DNA of 64,000 nucleotides from SNAP01 sp049671745 (lineage in GTDB: Bacteria; Bacteroidota; Bacteroidia; Bacteroidales; Marinifilaceae), in contig JBATVL010000096.1 in NCBI GenBank assembly GCA_049671745.1, forward strand, positions 1 through 64,000, in the 5' to 3' direction. The notes below the pieces were generated by a model that was not told the origin of the DNA, ran no database searches, and was given only the letters and a program-made list of their open reading frames with translations. Position 1 is the stretch's first letter. Each line of letters opens with the position of its first letter. Made by a program: the position numbers and the translations under genes. Positions 35,348 to 45,200 of the stretch are shown in pieces.

Positions 35348-35638
35348 ATGTTTATGTTAATATTAGAAATAATCAAGTATTTGCTTCGATTTACATTAAT
35401 ATCGAGCATACAGATTTTCAGTTTTATTTACTATGTAATTAAAGCTAAATCTATAGAAGAAAGGGTTCTAGCTTTAAGGGAAGGATTAACATCAGTTGCA
35501 TATTTAACGGGGATATTTACAATAATTTTTGGCAAATGGGAAATTGGAATATTAGTTTCTGTATTATCCATCGCTTATGCAAATTACTTCATTCATGAAG
35601 ACTCTAGGGAAGTGAAACAAAAAAAGTCAACTTGTTAA
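35348..35638 (+). CDS. Small membrane protein of unknown function
   Basis: A 96-residue protein with hydrophobic stretches at about 3-28 and 47-78 separated by a charged KAKSIEERVLALREG segment, and a short charged tail. The last codons and stop lie inside the downstream terminator hairpin. A TATATTTA at 35322-35329 resembles the -7 box with one mismatch. No family recognised. Confidence 0.5.
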   Translation: MFMLILEIIKYLLRFTLISSIQIFSFIYYVIKAKSIEERVLALREGLTSVAYLTGIFTIIFGKWEIGILVSVLSIAYANYFIHEDSREVKQKKSTC

Positions 35639-35655
35639 CAAGTTGACTTTCTTTT
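35621..35655 (+). terminator. Terminator overlapping the stop of the small membrane protein gene
   Basis: A 28-base perfect palindrome (35623-35650) followed by a T-rich tract; the gene's final codons and TAA (35636-35638) form its left arm and apex. Confidence 0.8.
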
Positions 35656-35673
35656 ATTTTAAGCTAATATCTT

Positions 35674-36216
35674 CTACATGTAAGGTAATTTAGTAAGCCC
35701 TTGAGCTAACTTATTTAATCCTTCTTTTATATTTTCATCTGATAATTGCTTTTTAAATTTCATCTTAATCATCATCTTAAACATCATATTCATTGTAAAA
35801 TGAAGAGTCAAACGAATTCTTGTATCATAAGGACCTTTATCAATTAATTGAATCCAAAAGACTGGTTTAATAGGCATCTTACCTTCACCAACAATTTTTA
35901 TCATCTTATTTGACTCTCTTTCTTCCATCCTAAAGATCAAATCAATTCCCTTAACAACAAAAGAGCATGAATCATTAGTTGCTTCAAAATGCTCTATCAT
36001 AGATAGACCTTCTTTGAATTTAATTAAATCATCTGCCATATTACCAGAACCTTTAGCCCCAGTCTGCTGACTCATCATTGCTAATTCTTGCTCAGAAATA
36101 TTAGACAATTTATCGTATAAGAGTCCTAATTTACTAAAATCAGACAAGAAATTATAAACCGATGAAGTTGATCTACTAATCTTGTGTATATCGCTTATTA
36201 TTTTTGTTTCAGCCAT
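35674..36216 (-). CDS. SRPBCC-like protein encoded next to pyrE
   Basis: A 180-residue cytoplasmic protein. The opening ISDIHKISRSTSSVYNFLSDF and the later GIDLIFRMEE and RIRLTLHFTMN strands fit the START/SRPBCC lipid- or ligand-binding fold. It follows pyrE by 24 bases in the same direction, an arrangement I associate with Bacteroidales, but no link to pyrimidine synthesis is known to me. Ligand unknown. Confidence 0.6.
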   Translation of the reverse strand: MAETKIISDIHKISRSTSSVYNFLSDFSKLGLLYDKLSNISEQELAMMSQQTGAKGSGNMADDLIKFKEGLSMIEHFEATNDSCSFVVKGIDLIFRMEERESNKMIKIVGEGKMPIKPVFWIQLIDKGPYDTRIRLTLHFTMNMMFKMMIKMKFKKQLSDENIKEGLNKLAQGLTKLPYM

Positions 36217-36240
36217 AATTTAGTCAAATTATAAATTATT

Positions 36241-36873
36241 TTATTTACCCCAAGAAACAGGATCTTTTCTCCACTCTTTAAGGTTCTCTACATTCTCTGC
36301 CTTGATATAACCAGTCTCTAAAGCTAAGTCTATCATCTCGTTATAATCACTTAAAGTAATAAGTTTACAATCAGCATTAGTGAAATTATCTGCTGCTATT
36401 TGAAAACCATAAGTGAAAATAGCTGCCATACCCAAAACTTCGCAACCTGCAGAACGAAGAGCTGCAACTGCTTCTAAAGAAGAACCACCTGTAGACACTA
36501 AATCTTCAATAACTACTACTTTCTGACCAGCTTCTATAGTACCTTCTATCTTATTCTCTAGGCCATGAGCCTTAGCAGAAGAACGAATATATACAAATGG
36601 CTTATTTAATACTTGAGCAACTAAAACTCCTTGTGCGATAGCTCCTGTTGCAACACCAGCTACTACATCACAATCTCCATATTCAGCCTTAATCTTCTCA
36701 GCAAAAGCATCACGAATATAATCACGTACATTAGGGAAAGATAAAGTCTTTCTATTGTCGCAATATATAGGTGACTTCCAACCAGAAGCCCATGTAAATG
36801 GATTTGTTGGTTGCAATTTAATTGCTTTAATTTGTAATAGATGTTCAGCTACTTTTTTTGCTGTTGTACTCAT
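36241..36873 (-). CDS. pyrE: Orotate phosphoribosyltransferase
   Basis: Transfers phosphoribosyl from PRPP to orotate to give OMP in pyrimidine synthesis. 210 residues with the PRPP-binding motif VVVIEDLVSTGGSS near residue 122, the WASGWKSPIYCDNR segment near residue 27 and the catalytic loop YIRSSAKAHGLEN near residue 95. Divergent from the Nudix gene; cotranscribed with the SRPBCC-like gene. Confidence 0.95.
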   Translation of the reverse strand: MSTTAKKVAEHLLQIKAIKLQPTNPFTWASGWKSPIYCDNRKTLSFPNVRDYIRDAFAEKIKAEYGDCDVVAGVATGAIAQGVLVAQVLNKPFVYIRSSAKAHGLENKIEGTIEAGQKVVVIEDLVSTGGSSLEAVAALRSAGCEVLGMAAIFTYGFQIAADNFTNADCKLITLSDYNEMIDLALETGYIKAENVENLKEWRKDPVSWGK

Positions 36874-36915
36874 AATAAATAAGATTTATATTAACACTCA
36901 AATTAATTCTTGCAA

Positions 36916-37506
36916 ATGTATAAAGTATTTTTTAAAGATAGAATCTTTTCACTAACTGATGATACATATTTACTTAACAAAGGTGAAAATACTTATCTTT
37001 TCGAAGATATAGAACAGTTAAAAGGTCTAATATTTAAATTTATACACTATAGAGATAACTACTGTGTGATACATAAAGACATAAATGAATTATGGCAAAT
37101 ATTTAAAGAATGTTTTGAAACACGAGAAGCTGCAGGCGGATTAGTTGTTAAAGATGAAAGCTTTCTGGCAATAAAAAGATGGAAGATTTGGGATTTACCT
37201 AAAGGTCACATTGAAGATGGAGAAACTCCCGAGATTGCTGCAATCAGAGAGGTAGAAGAAGAAACAGGAATAAATAATCCTACTATAAAAGAAAAGATGG
37301 ACTGTTCTTTCCACATATACATATACGAAACTAATCTAATATTAAAAATAAGCCATTGGTTCAAAATGGAGTATAAAGGTAATGATCTTCTAGTTCCACA
37401 ACTAGAAGAAGATATTACTGAAGCCATATGGATGCCTATTGCAGAAAAGGATAGATTTATAAGAAACACCTATCCCACTCTCTTATCAACCATAGATAAT
37501 CTATAA
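36916..37506 (+). CDS. Nudix hydrolase
   Basis: Hydrolyses a nucleoside-diphosphate-linked substrate. The Nudix box GHIEDGETPEIAAIREVEEE (about residues 98-117) has all of the G-x5-E-x7-REUxEE positions. About 65 residues precede the Nudix fold and are not recognised. ATG at 36916 is chosen over a TTG two codons upstream. Substrate not predictable. Divergent from pyrE with a 42-base gap. Confidence 0.85.
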   Translation: MYKVFFKDRIFSLTDDTYLLNKGENTYLFEDIEQLKGLIFKFIHYRDNYCVIHKDINELWQIFKECFETREAAGGLVVKDESFLAIKRWKIWDLPKGHIEDGETPEIAAIREVEEETGINNPTIKEKMDCSFHIYIYETNLILKISHWFKMEYKGNDLLVPQLEEDITEAIWMPIAEKDRFIRNTYPTLLSTIDNL

Positions 37507-37609
37507 ATAGATACCTTATTTCATAATTAAAAAGGCTCTTACTTAGTAAAATATTGTAGGAACGCTTTATTAATTGTAATTTCGCCGCAATAAAATAAAA
37601 AATAGAACC

Positions 37610-39055
37610 GTGAAGCAAGAACTTAAACATCCTGTCTTTAAATATTTATCAGAAGTGGTAACAGAAGAAAACCTAGAAGCCTATGTTGTTGGCGGCTTTG
37701 TTAGAGATATGTATCTAAATAGGCCATCTAATGATATAGATGTAGTTGTTGTAGGTAGCGGAATAGACTTAGCAAAGAAAGTTGCTGAACGAATTGGCAG
37801 ACTTAAGGTTTCTGTATTTAAAAACTTTGGAACAGCAATGTTTAAATACAAAGGTTTAGAAGTTGAATTTGTTGGAGCACGTAAAGAATCTTATAGTAGA
37901 GAGTCACGCAATCCTATTGTTGAAGATGGTACTTTAGACGACGATCAAAAACGTAGAGATTTCACTATAAATGCACTTGCAATAAGTTTACACGACAAGG
38001 ACTTCGGAAAGTTACTTGATCCTTTTGGAGGCATGCAACACATGTCAGAAAAACTTATAAAGACACCATTAGACCCAGTAATCACATTCTCTGATGACCC
38101 ATTACGTATGCTTCGTGCTATTCGTTTTGCATGTCAGTTAAACTTCAAGATACATACAGATACTTTTGCAGCAATAAATGCAAATCTTCATAGAATGGAG
38201 ATAATCTCTAAAGAGAGAATTGTTGACGAATTAAATAAGATAATGTTATCTCCTAAACCATCTATAGGTTTTAATCTACTTGAAAAATCAGGATTATTAG
38301 AAGTTATATTTCCTGAATTAGCAGCACTAAAAGGAGTAGAAACAATAAATAAAATATCACATAAAGATAATTTCTATCACACACTAGAGGTATTAGATAA
38401 TATATGTTACAGTACAGACGACCTATGGTTACGTTGGTCTGCACTTTTACACGATATTGCTAAACCAAAGACAAAACGCTTTGTGAAAGGTATAGGCTGG
38501 ACTTTCCATGCACATAATTTCTTAGGAGAGAAGATGATACCTCAAATCTTTAAAAGAATGAAACTTCCTCAAAACGAAAAGATGAAGTTTATTCAGAAAA
38601 TGGTATCTCTACACATGCGTCCTATCGTTCTTTCACAGGAGATTGTTACCGACTCAGCTATACGTAGATTGCTTTTTGAAGCAGGAGATGATATAGATGA
38701 CCTAATGACACTTTGCGAGGCGGATATCACCTCTAAAAACGAATATAAGGTAAAACGCTTCTTACAAAATTTTCAACTAGTACGTAGAAAACTTAAAGAG
38801 GTTGAAGAGAAAGATGCAGTTAGAAATTTCCAATCACCAATCTCTGGAGAATTAATAATGAAGACCTTTGATATCACACCTCGTAAAGAGATTGGAGATA
38901 TTAAAACTTCTATAAAAGAAGCTATTCTTGATGGCGTAATCAATAATGATTACGATCAAGCTTATGAATATATGCTTAAAGAAGGAGTAAAGATTGGTTT
39001 AACTATTCATACTAAGGAAATAAAAGATCAATATAGACCGGCAAATGGTCGCTAA
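37610..39055 (+). CDS. CCA tRNA nucleotidyltransferase / poly(A) polymerase family with HD domain
   Basis: Adds or repairs the 3' CCA of tRNAs. The class II nucleotidyltransferase head has the GG motif at residues 28-29 and the metal-binding D42-I-D44, followed by the RRDFTINALA and RMLRAIRFACQL elements, then an HD domain with LLHDIAK near residue 283. 481 residues. It starts with GTG. CCA addition is needed here since both tRNA genes in the window lack encoded CCA. Its last 44 bases overlap the convergent gene on the other strand. Confidence 0.93.
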   Translation: MKQELKHPVFKYLSEVVTEENLEAYVVGGFVRDMYLNRPSNDIDVVVVGSGIDLAKKVAERIGRLKVSVFKNFGTAMFKYKGLEVEFVGARKESYSRESRNPIVEDGTLDDDQKRRDFTINALAISLHDKDFGKLLDPFGGMQHMSEKLIKTPLDPVITFSDDPLRMLRAIRFACQLNFKIHTDTFAAINANLHRMEIISKERIVDELNKIMLSPKPSIGFNLLEKSGLLEVIFPELAALKGVETINKISHKDNFYHTLEVLDNICYSTDDLWLRWSALLHDIAKPKTKRFVKGIGWTFHAHNFLGEKMIPQIFKRMKLPQNEKMKFIQKMVSLHMRPIVLSQEIVTDSAIRRLLFEAGDDIDDLMTLCEADITSKNEYKVKRFLQNFQLVRRKLKEVEEKDAVRNFQSPISGELIMKTFDITPRKEIGDIKTSIKEAILDGVINNDYDQAYEYMLKEGVKIGLTIHTKEIKDQYRPANGR

Positions 39056-39974
39056 ATCCTCCAAGGTATCTTATACCATTATAAGTACGTTTAGGCTTTA
39101 ATCCACCAAACTTTTTGTCCTCTTCAAAGAGAAAAGAAAATTTACAAATATACATCTTACTGGATTTAACTGATTTAGATACTATCATCTGATCAAATAA
39201 ATCCCAGTAAGCTTTATATTTATATGTACCCTGACCATCCTTATACAGATTAAAAGCGAGATTATTCAAATTAGAACGTGAACATAAATATTTTTGTATA
39301 GAAACATTATTAGGAGCATCATTAAAATCGCCCATTATTATAATCCTAGCTTTTTCATTTCTAATCTTTATAGAATCTACTTTAGAGGCAAGAATCTTAG
39401 CTTGAATAATTCTCTTATATTCAGATTTCACCCTACCCCCCAATCTAGATGACCAGTGATTAATAAAGAAATGAAAAGTGTCTCTACAATTAAAGACTCC
39501 CTTTACATATAGAATATCCCTAGAGAATCTTTTATACTTTTTGGACAAACAGACAGGTATAAAATCCGTTTTAAGAGGAGTAAATTTTTTCTTATCATAC
39601 AATAAAGCCACATCTATACCACGAGGATCAGCTGAGTTTTTATGAATAAATGAATAAGCTATCTTCTTAAGAGCAGAATGGTTAACAAGGTCATTTAAAA
39701 CAGTAATGTTCTCAACCTCAGACATTCCTATAATACTTGGAAAAGCATCATCAGAAAGGGCCATAATTAAACTAGACAAATTAGACAGCTTTTGTTTGTA
39801 TCTTTTTGGAGTCCAATGCCTCATTGAAGAAGGCAGAAAAGCTTCATCTATTTTGTTTATTTCATTATAAGTATCAAATAAATTCTCTGTATTATAGAAC
39901 ACAATACGTTCAGTACTTTGCGGGAAAGCATTTACAGAAAGAAAAAATACTAATGACAATATAAATAAACGCAT
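39012..39974 (-). CDS. Endonuclease/exonuclease/phosphatase family protein, exported
   Basis: A 320-residue EEP-fold phosphodiesterase with a signal peptide (MRLFILSLVFFLSVNAFPQ). Motifs: IVFYNTENLFD near residue 25, GMSEVEN, NHWSSR, IIMGDFNDAPNN and the C-terminal GGFSDHLPVY carrying the catalytic His. A periplasmic nuclease or phosphatase is likely. The start 39974 begins the signal peptide; 39992 is an extension. Its SDH-bearing end overlaps the end of the convergent CCA-transferase gene. Thirty-six bases... behind sucD by about 50 bases, possibly cotranscribed. Confidence 0.85.
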   Translation of the reverse strand: MRLFILSLVFFLSVNAFPQSTERIVFYNTENLFDTYNEINKIDEAFLPSSMRHWTPKRYKQKLSNLSSLIMALSDDAFPSIIGMSEVENITVLNDLVNHSALKKIAYSFIHKNSADPRGIDVALLYDKKKFTPLKTDFIPVCLSKKYKRFSRDILYVKGVFNCRDTFHFFINHWSSRLGGRVKSEYKRIIQAKILASKVDSIKIRNEKARIIIMGDFNDAPNNVSIQKYLCSRSNLNNLAFNLYKDGQGTYKYKAYWDLFDQMIVSKSVKSSKMYICKFSFLFEEDKKFGGLKPKRTYNGIRYLGGFSDHLPVYIDLLFP

Positions 39975-40027
39975 ATCAATATGATACAACAAAATGATTA
40001 TCAGGAAATCTAATTAGAAGATTTATA

Positions 40028-40915
40028 TTAAGAATCTTTCTTCAGTAAAGCCTCTTTAGTCTTAATACCTATTTCAGCAGGAGATTCAGACACAAAGATA
40101 CCAGCTTCTTTAAGAGCTTTAATTTTATCCTTTGCACCACCTTTACCTCCAGAGATAATAGCTCCAGCATGCCCCATCCTTGTTCCTTCAGGAGCAGTCA
40201 TTCCAGCAATATATGCAACTACTGGCTTCTTAATATTATCTTTAATATACCTAGCTGCTCTTTCTTCAGAAGTACCACCTATCTCACCAATCATAACAAT
40301 AGCATCAGTATCATCATCCTCTTCAAAGGCTTTTATTACATCAATATAAGATGTCCCAATAATGGGATCACCACCTATTCCTACAGCAGTAGAAATACCA
40401 TATCCCTGTAATTGCAACTGTGCAACAGCCTCATAGGTAAGAGTTCCTGATCTAGAAACAAGACCTATTTTTCCTTTTTCAGCAAGATTATTAGACATTA
40501 TTCCTACTTTACAAAGTTCAGGAGATATAATTCCTGGAGAATTAGGACCAATAAGGCGAACCTCAGTATTATATCTTAAAAAATCACTAAGTCTAAGCAT
40601 ATCTTGAATAGGAATTCCCTCAGATATGCAAATAATAAGTTTAATGCCTGCATCAACAGCCTCAAGAATAGCATCAGCAGCAAACTTAGGAGGAACAAGT
40701 ATCATAGAAGTATTAGCTCCCGTAAACTTAACAGCACACTTTAGAGTATTAAAAACAGGAATATCATCATTAACCATCTCTCCCCCGTGTCCAGGACTAA
40801 CTCCACCAACAACGTGAGTACCATATTCTACCATCTTAGCCGACTGCAAACGACCACCCTTGCCTGTAATTCCTTGAACAACCAGTTTGGTATTTCTATC
40901 TATATATATTGCCAT
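40028..40915 (-). CDS. sucD: Succinate-CoA ligase subunit alpha
   Basis: Binds CoA and carries the phospho-histidine intermediate in succinyl-CoA to succinate conversion with nucleotide phosphorylation. 295 residues: CoA-binding GITGKGGRLQSAKMVEYG at about 15-32, GPNSPGIISP near 123, and the active-site His249 in MGHAGAIISGG. Follows sucC by 11 bases. Confidence 0.96.
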   Translation of the reverse strand: MAIYIDRNTKLVVQGITGKGGRLQSAKMVEYGTHVVGGVSPGHGGEMVNDDIPVFNTLKCAVKFTGANTSMILVPPKFAADAILEAVDAGIKLIICISEGIPIQDMLRLSDFLRYNTEVRLIGPNSPGIISPELCKVGIMSNNLAEKGKIGLVSRSGTLTYEAVAQLQLQGYGISTAVGIGGDPIIGTSYIDVIKAFEEDDDTDAIVMIGEIGGTSEERAARYIKDNIKKPVVAYIAGMTAPEGTRMGHAGAIISGGKGGAKDKIKALKEAGIFVSESPAEIGIKTKEALLKKDS

Positions 40916-40926
40916 ATCTTTACAAA

Positions 40927-42015
40927 TTACTTATTCAACAATGAAACAGCTAAATCTACTGCCTGTTCAAAATCGGCTGCCACTTTAATATCTAAATTAG
41001 ACTTATTAAGAATATCAAGACCAGCAGCAGCATTAGTTCCTTGAAGGCGAACCACCAGTTTAGCTCTAGGCATCTTTTTATTACAAGAATCAATAATTCC
41101 CTGAGCAACAATGTCACAATGCACTATTCCTCCAAAAATATTAACAAGAATAACCTCAACATTTTCATCTTGTTGAATAATGTCAAAACCGTTAGAAATA
41201 GTATCTTCACTAGCTGCACCACCTACATCTAAGAAATTAGCAGGAGCACCTCCTTTAAACTTAATCAAATCCATAGTGGCCATAGCTAAACCAGCACCAT
41301 TAACCATACAACCAATGTTGCCGTCCAGAGGTACATAACTCATTCCTGCAGCCTCTTCCTTATTGAGACTAAGCTTAACATCGAGAGCTGAAACATCTCC
41401 ACTTAAAGAAGATGCCAGAGGATTAATCTCAAGCATTAAAGCATTCTCTTCTACAAAACAATTGTAAAGCTTCTTAAAGAAGTGAATAAAAGAAGTATGT
41501 AATTTGGTGTCAGAACTAAGAGAAAAAGCCATTGCACGTAGCTGAAAATCTAACAAACCATAAGATAAGTAGACTCTAAAAGTATGTATGTGTTCAGGAG
41601 TTTCGTGAGCAACCTTTTCTATATCTGTTCCGCCAGAGGCAGAAAGAATAAAAACCAGACAAGCATTATCTCTATCTATTGTAATAGATACATAATACTC
41701 TTTCTCAATGGGATATGCGGGAGCAACAAGTAGTTTATCAACCAATAAGCCCTCTGATCCAGTTTGTACAGTAACAAGGTAAGTTCCAAGTAATTTATTA
41801 GCAAATTCAACAGCCTCAGCTTCTGAATTAACAACTTTTACACCACCAGCCTTTCCTCTGCCACCAGTTTCAACAAGTGCTTTAATAACTATAGGGTAAG
41901 AGTATCTTTGACATATCTTAATTAGTTCATCAGTATTAGATGCTACAGACGAGTCTGGCATTGGTACATCATACTTTTGAAGAATTAATCTAGCCTCATG
42001 TTCAAGTATATTCAT
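40927..42015 (-). CDS. sucC: Succinate-CoA ligase subunit beta (shortened)
   Basis: ATP-grasp subunit that binds nucleotide and succinate. N-terminal ATP-grasp elements (HEARLILQKY, VETGGRGKAGGVKVV) and metal-binding MLEINPLA are present, as is LDGNIGCMVNGAGLAMATMD and the succinate-binding LVNIFGGIVHCDIVAQG. At 362 residues it is 26 shorter than E. coli SucC. The gap lies between ALDVKL and YVPLDG, where 12 residues replace about 36, removing the usual NALFR...EEDP segment. The frame is intact. Operon with sucD. Confidence 0.93.
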   Translation of the reverse strand: MNILEHEARLILQKYDVPMPDSSVASNTDELIKICQRYSYPIVIKALVETGGRGKAGGVKVVNSEAEAVEFANKLLGTYLVTVQTGSEGLLVDKLLVAPAYPIEKEYYVSITIDRDNACLVFILSASGGTDIEKVAHETPEHIHTFRVYLSYGLLDFQLRAMAFSLSSDTKLHTSFIHFFKKLYNCFVEENALMLEINPLASSLSGDVSALDVKLSLNKEEAAGMSYVPLDGNIGCMVNGAGLAMATMDLIKFKGGAPANFLDVGGAASEDTISNGFDIIQQDENVEVILVNIFGGIVHCDIVAQGIIDSCNKKMPRAKLVVRLQGTNAAAGLDILNKSNLDIKVAADFEQAVDLAVSLLNK

Positions 42016-42153
42016 ATCAGATAAATATTAGATTCTATCTATTGTACGATAAAACATCTAATTAGTTATCTTCTTCAATAAAAGCTATTAATCAAGTATT
42101 ATTTATCCTTCTGGAGATCTCTGTATTCTCTACACCAACAATAGCTACAAAAT

Positions 42154-42188
42154 AAATAGAGGCCTGTCATTAAGACAAACCTCTATTT
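42154..42188 (-). terminator. Terminator of the condensin operon
   Basis: A nine-bp stem (42154-42162 with 42180-42188) with an inner four-bp stem and a small internal loop, with A-rich sequence to its left on the plus strand. A second hairpin (CTTGC/GCAAG with AGAG/CTCT, 42227-42258) lies between it and the operon's last stop. Confidence 0.6.
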
Positions 42189-42280
42189 TATTGTATAAAT
42201 TTATCAGAACCCCCTTAAAAGTTTTAAGAGACTTGCATTTGAATCAACAGCAAGCTCTAGGGGTCTCATAATATAAGTTT

Positions 42281-45200
42281 TTAAACTAAAACATTAGATT
42301 TTTTCTTAATCAAAGCCTTAACACTAGTAACATTCTTTGCATCCTTCGTAAGCAAATAAGTATACATATAATCGGGTGCATTTAAACTAGTAGGCGAACC
42401 ATTAATAAGCAAGATATTTCTATCATTAGCGAATTTAAGAATCCCCTTAACATTATTAGGATGCAGCTTACCAATCTCATCCATCATACAATGCAGTTTA
42501 AAATCAGTTACTTTCTTAGAAGCACTAGCTTTAAACACATTAAGAAGCATAATATTAATCATAGCCTTAACAAGCACATCTGTACCCTCTGAACCAACAT
42601 TAGAAAGACGTTCAACCCAACCAGTATCGTTATCATTCTCCACAATTCTAAACTCTAGTCCAAACGAATCAGATAAAGAAATAGTAGATCCCTTATAAAT
42701 ATTCATCTCGTGCACTAAATCTTTAAGAAGTTTAACGGCCTTAGCATTAGACACAATTGCATTATCAGAAGTAAACAAATTAGCAGAACCTAGCTCTATT
42801 GCGTTCAACTCACTATAATCCTTAATATCTGAAAGCAATTTCATAATCTTATTTGAAGATGGCACAATACGCATTCTCATCTTCTTAATTGCTCCTACAA
42901 AATTCTTAGCGTCAAAATCATTATTAATCTTATTTATAACAGACTGAATCTCCCACCCCTTAGAAAGTAATTCATTAGTTTCCTTACCAAGCTGAATAAC
43001 AATATGGGCAAAACGTTCATTCACTCTTTTCTCGTAATCAGAGATCTTATCATCATCTATAAAAGATTTTAATTCTCTAGCAAAAAGAATATAATCAGCT
43101 AGAGTAAAGAACTTGATTCTAAACTTAAAGATATTATTCTCTTGAAAATTGCTAGTAAAACTAATAATTTCATCCTTAAGCTCTGAAAACCTCTTCGCTT
43201 GAGTAGCAGACTTACCTTTAATATCTGATATTAAATCAGCAGCAGACTTATCTGTCTCTAAACATGATATATCATTCTCTATATAAATAGAAATCTCAGC
43301 ATAAAAATCAGTCTTTTTAAACTCCTCAAACTTAATTTTGTCATTCTTAAGATTTAAAATCTTATCATCTAAAATCTTTATTTCCTTTGAAATAGCAGCA
43401 ATTTCTTGCTTCAATCTAAGCTTCTCTTTTTTATGTTTTACTTTTTCAATCTCTACTTGTTTCTCAATAAGAAGTTTGTCTCTATTAAACTCAGTCTCTT
43501 TGTCGAATAGTTCTCTTTTATCTTTGTTATACTCTGTAAGAAGAGTCATATTATCTTCAATAAAATTTAGTTCAGCTGAAAGTTTATCTCCCTCAACAAC
43601 TATCTCTTCTAATCTTTTAATATCAAGACCTTTACCTACTAATTCATTATTAAGATTCTTTTCAATATTAACTATCTTAGAGGAGGCAGATTTCTTCTCT
43701 TCCTCAATCTTCGCATCTATAAGAGCAATAGACATATTCATCTTCTTTTGCTCTTGATCAATAATATTATCTCTTTCCTTATCTAAATCAAGAATTTCAG
43801 ATTCCGTAATCTCCTTAAGCTTGTTTAATTCAGCTGTAGCAAGCGATTCTTCACTTCTTTTCTCAGATATTTTATCCTGTAAAGCTTTAATTTCAGAAAA
43901 CTTCTCATTTTTGGCTTTTAAATCCAGTTCAGATAAAAGAACAATATTTGAATCTATATCAAGTTTAGATTTATTTAACTCATATTCAGTATTTAAAATA
44001 AGCTCTCTAAGCTCTACAATTAAAGGTGAATATTTAAGCTTCAAATCATTGAACTCTTTTTCTTTATTTGTACAAGAATCAGAAATCTGCTTGTTTATAA
44101 TTCTTAGCTGTATTCCTAACTGTTCAACTTCCTTTTTATAGTCATCTACTGTTTTAACAGTTTTCTTTACATTATCTAAATCAACTTTAACTCCGTAAAG
44201 AGAGAAAACCATATCAGGAAATTTAGAAGGATTCAAATCTTTTCTAAATAAGATATTATCCTCATCAATCAATTTACCAATATTACTATTCCAATCAGGC
44301 ATATTTTCATTTAGCCATGCATAAAGAGAGTCTTTCGAATTCTCTAATTTTAGCCTTATAGACGAAATCTCATCTTCTAAAAGTATCTTAGAAGCAGTAA
44401 ATTTATCAATATCCTTCTCACACTCCCATTCTGCTCTCTTATTCTCTAAATCCCACTCTTTCTCTATATTTATAATCTTCTTTTTAGATTGACTAATAAC
44501 ATTCTCATGTTTGTACTTAGCCTCTCTTAAGCGTACTGCTTCTTCCTTGCAGTTATTAATATCACTCTCGTAGAAACGTTTATGCTTAATCTCTGATTTC
44601 TTCAATTCTAAATCTCGAATAGCAATATTCAAATTTTTAATAGTAAGAATAGCTACATCAAGATTAGCCTTATCTTGCTGTACTATATCATCAGACATAG
44701 TCTTATATTTAAGATTCTTGGCTTCTCTAAAAGAATAAAAATCTTCTTTTAAAACATGTTTAGTCGTATTTTGTTTGTTTGTATAAGTATCTAAGTGATT
44801 CTTACACTGATTTATAGATGCAGTATATTTTTGTTGCATGTCAGAAAACTGAGAAGTAAGCAAAGCAGTCTCCTCCTCGAAGTGTTGCTTGGCTAAATTC
44901 AAGGAATCCTTACTTGCAAATTTTCTAATAATCGAATCTATATTCTTCTTATCATAGTCTGCCTTTTTACTCGAAAGAGTGTCAAGCTTACCTATAAGAG
45001 CGCCTAATAGCCTATCACTTTTCTCTTTATTTTCACCATAAACACCATCTAAATTGCTAGATTCGTTTTTAAGTTTTTCTTTATTTGAGATCTGTTCATC
45101 AAAACTAATAGTATATTTTGGTAATAGAGAGTTTCCTGTTTTTAAGGCCCAGCCTAATTGTTTTGAAAGAACCTCTTTTTCCTTCTTAAGAAAAGAAAAA

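Noticed and set aside
43338..44141. Plus-strand Ser/Leu/Phe-rich ORFs
   Set aside because: Antisense shadows of the Lys/Glu-rich coiled coil of the SMC-like gene.
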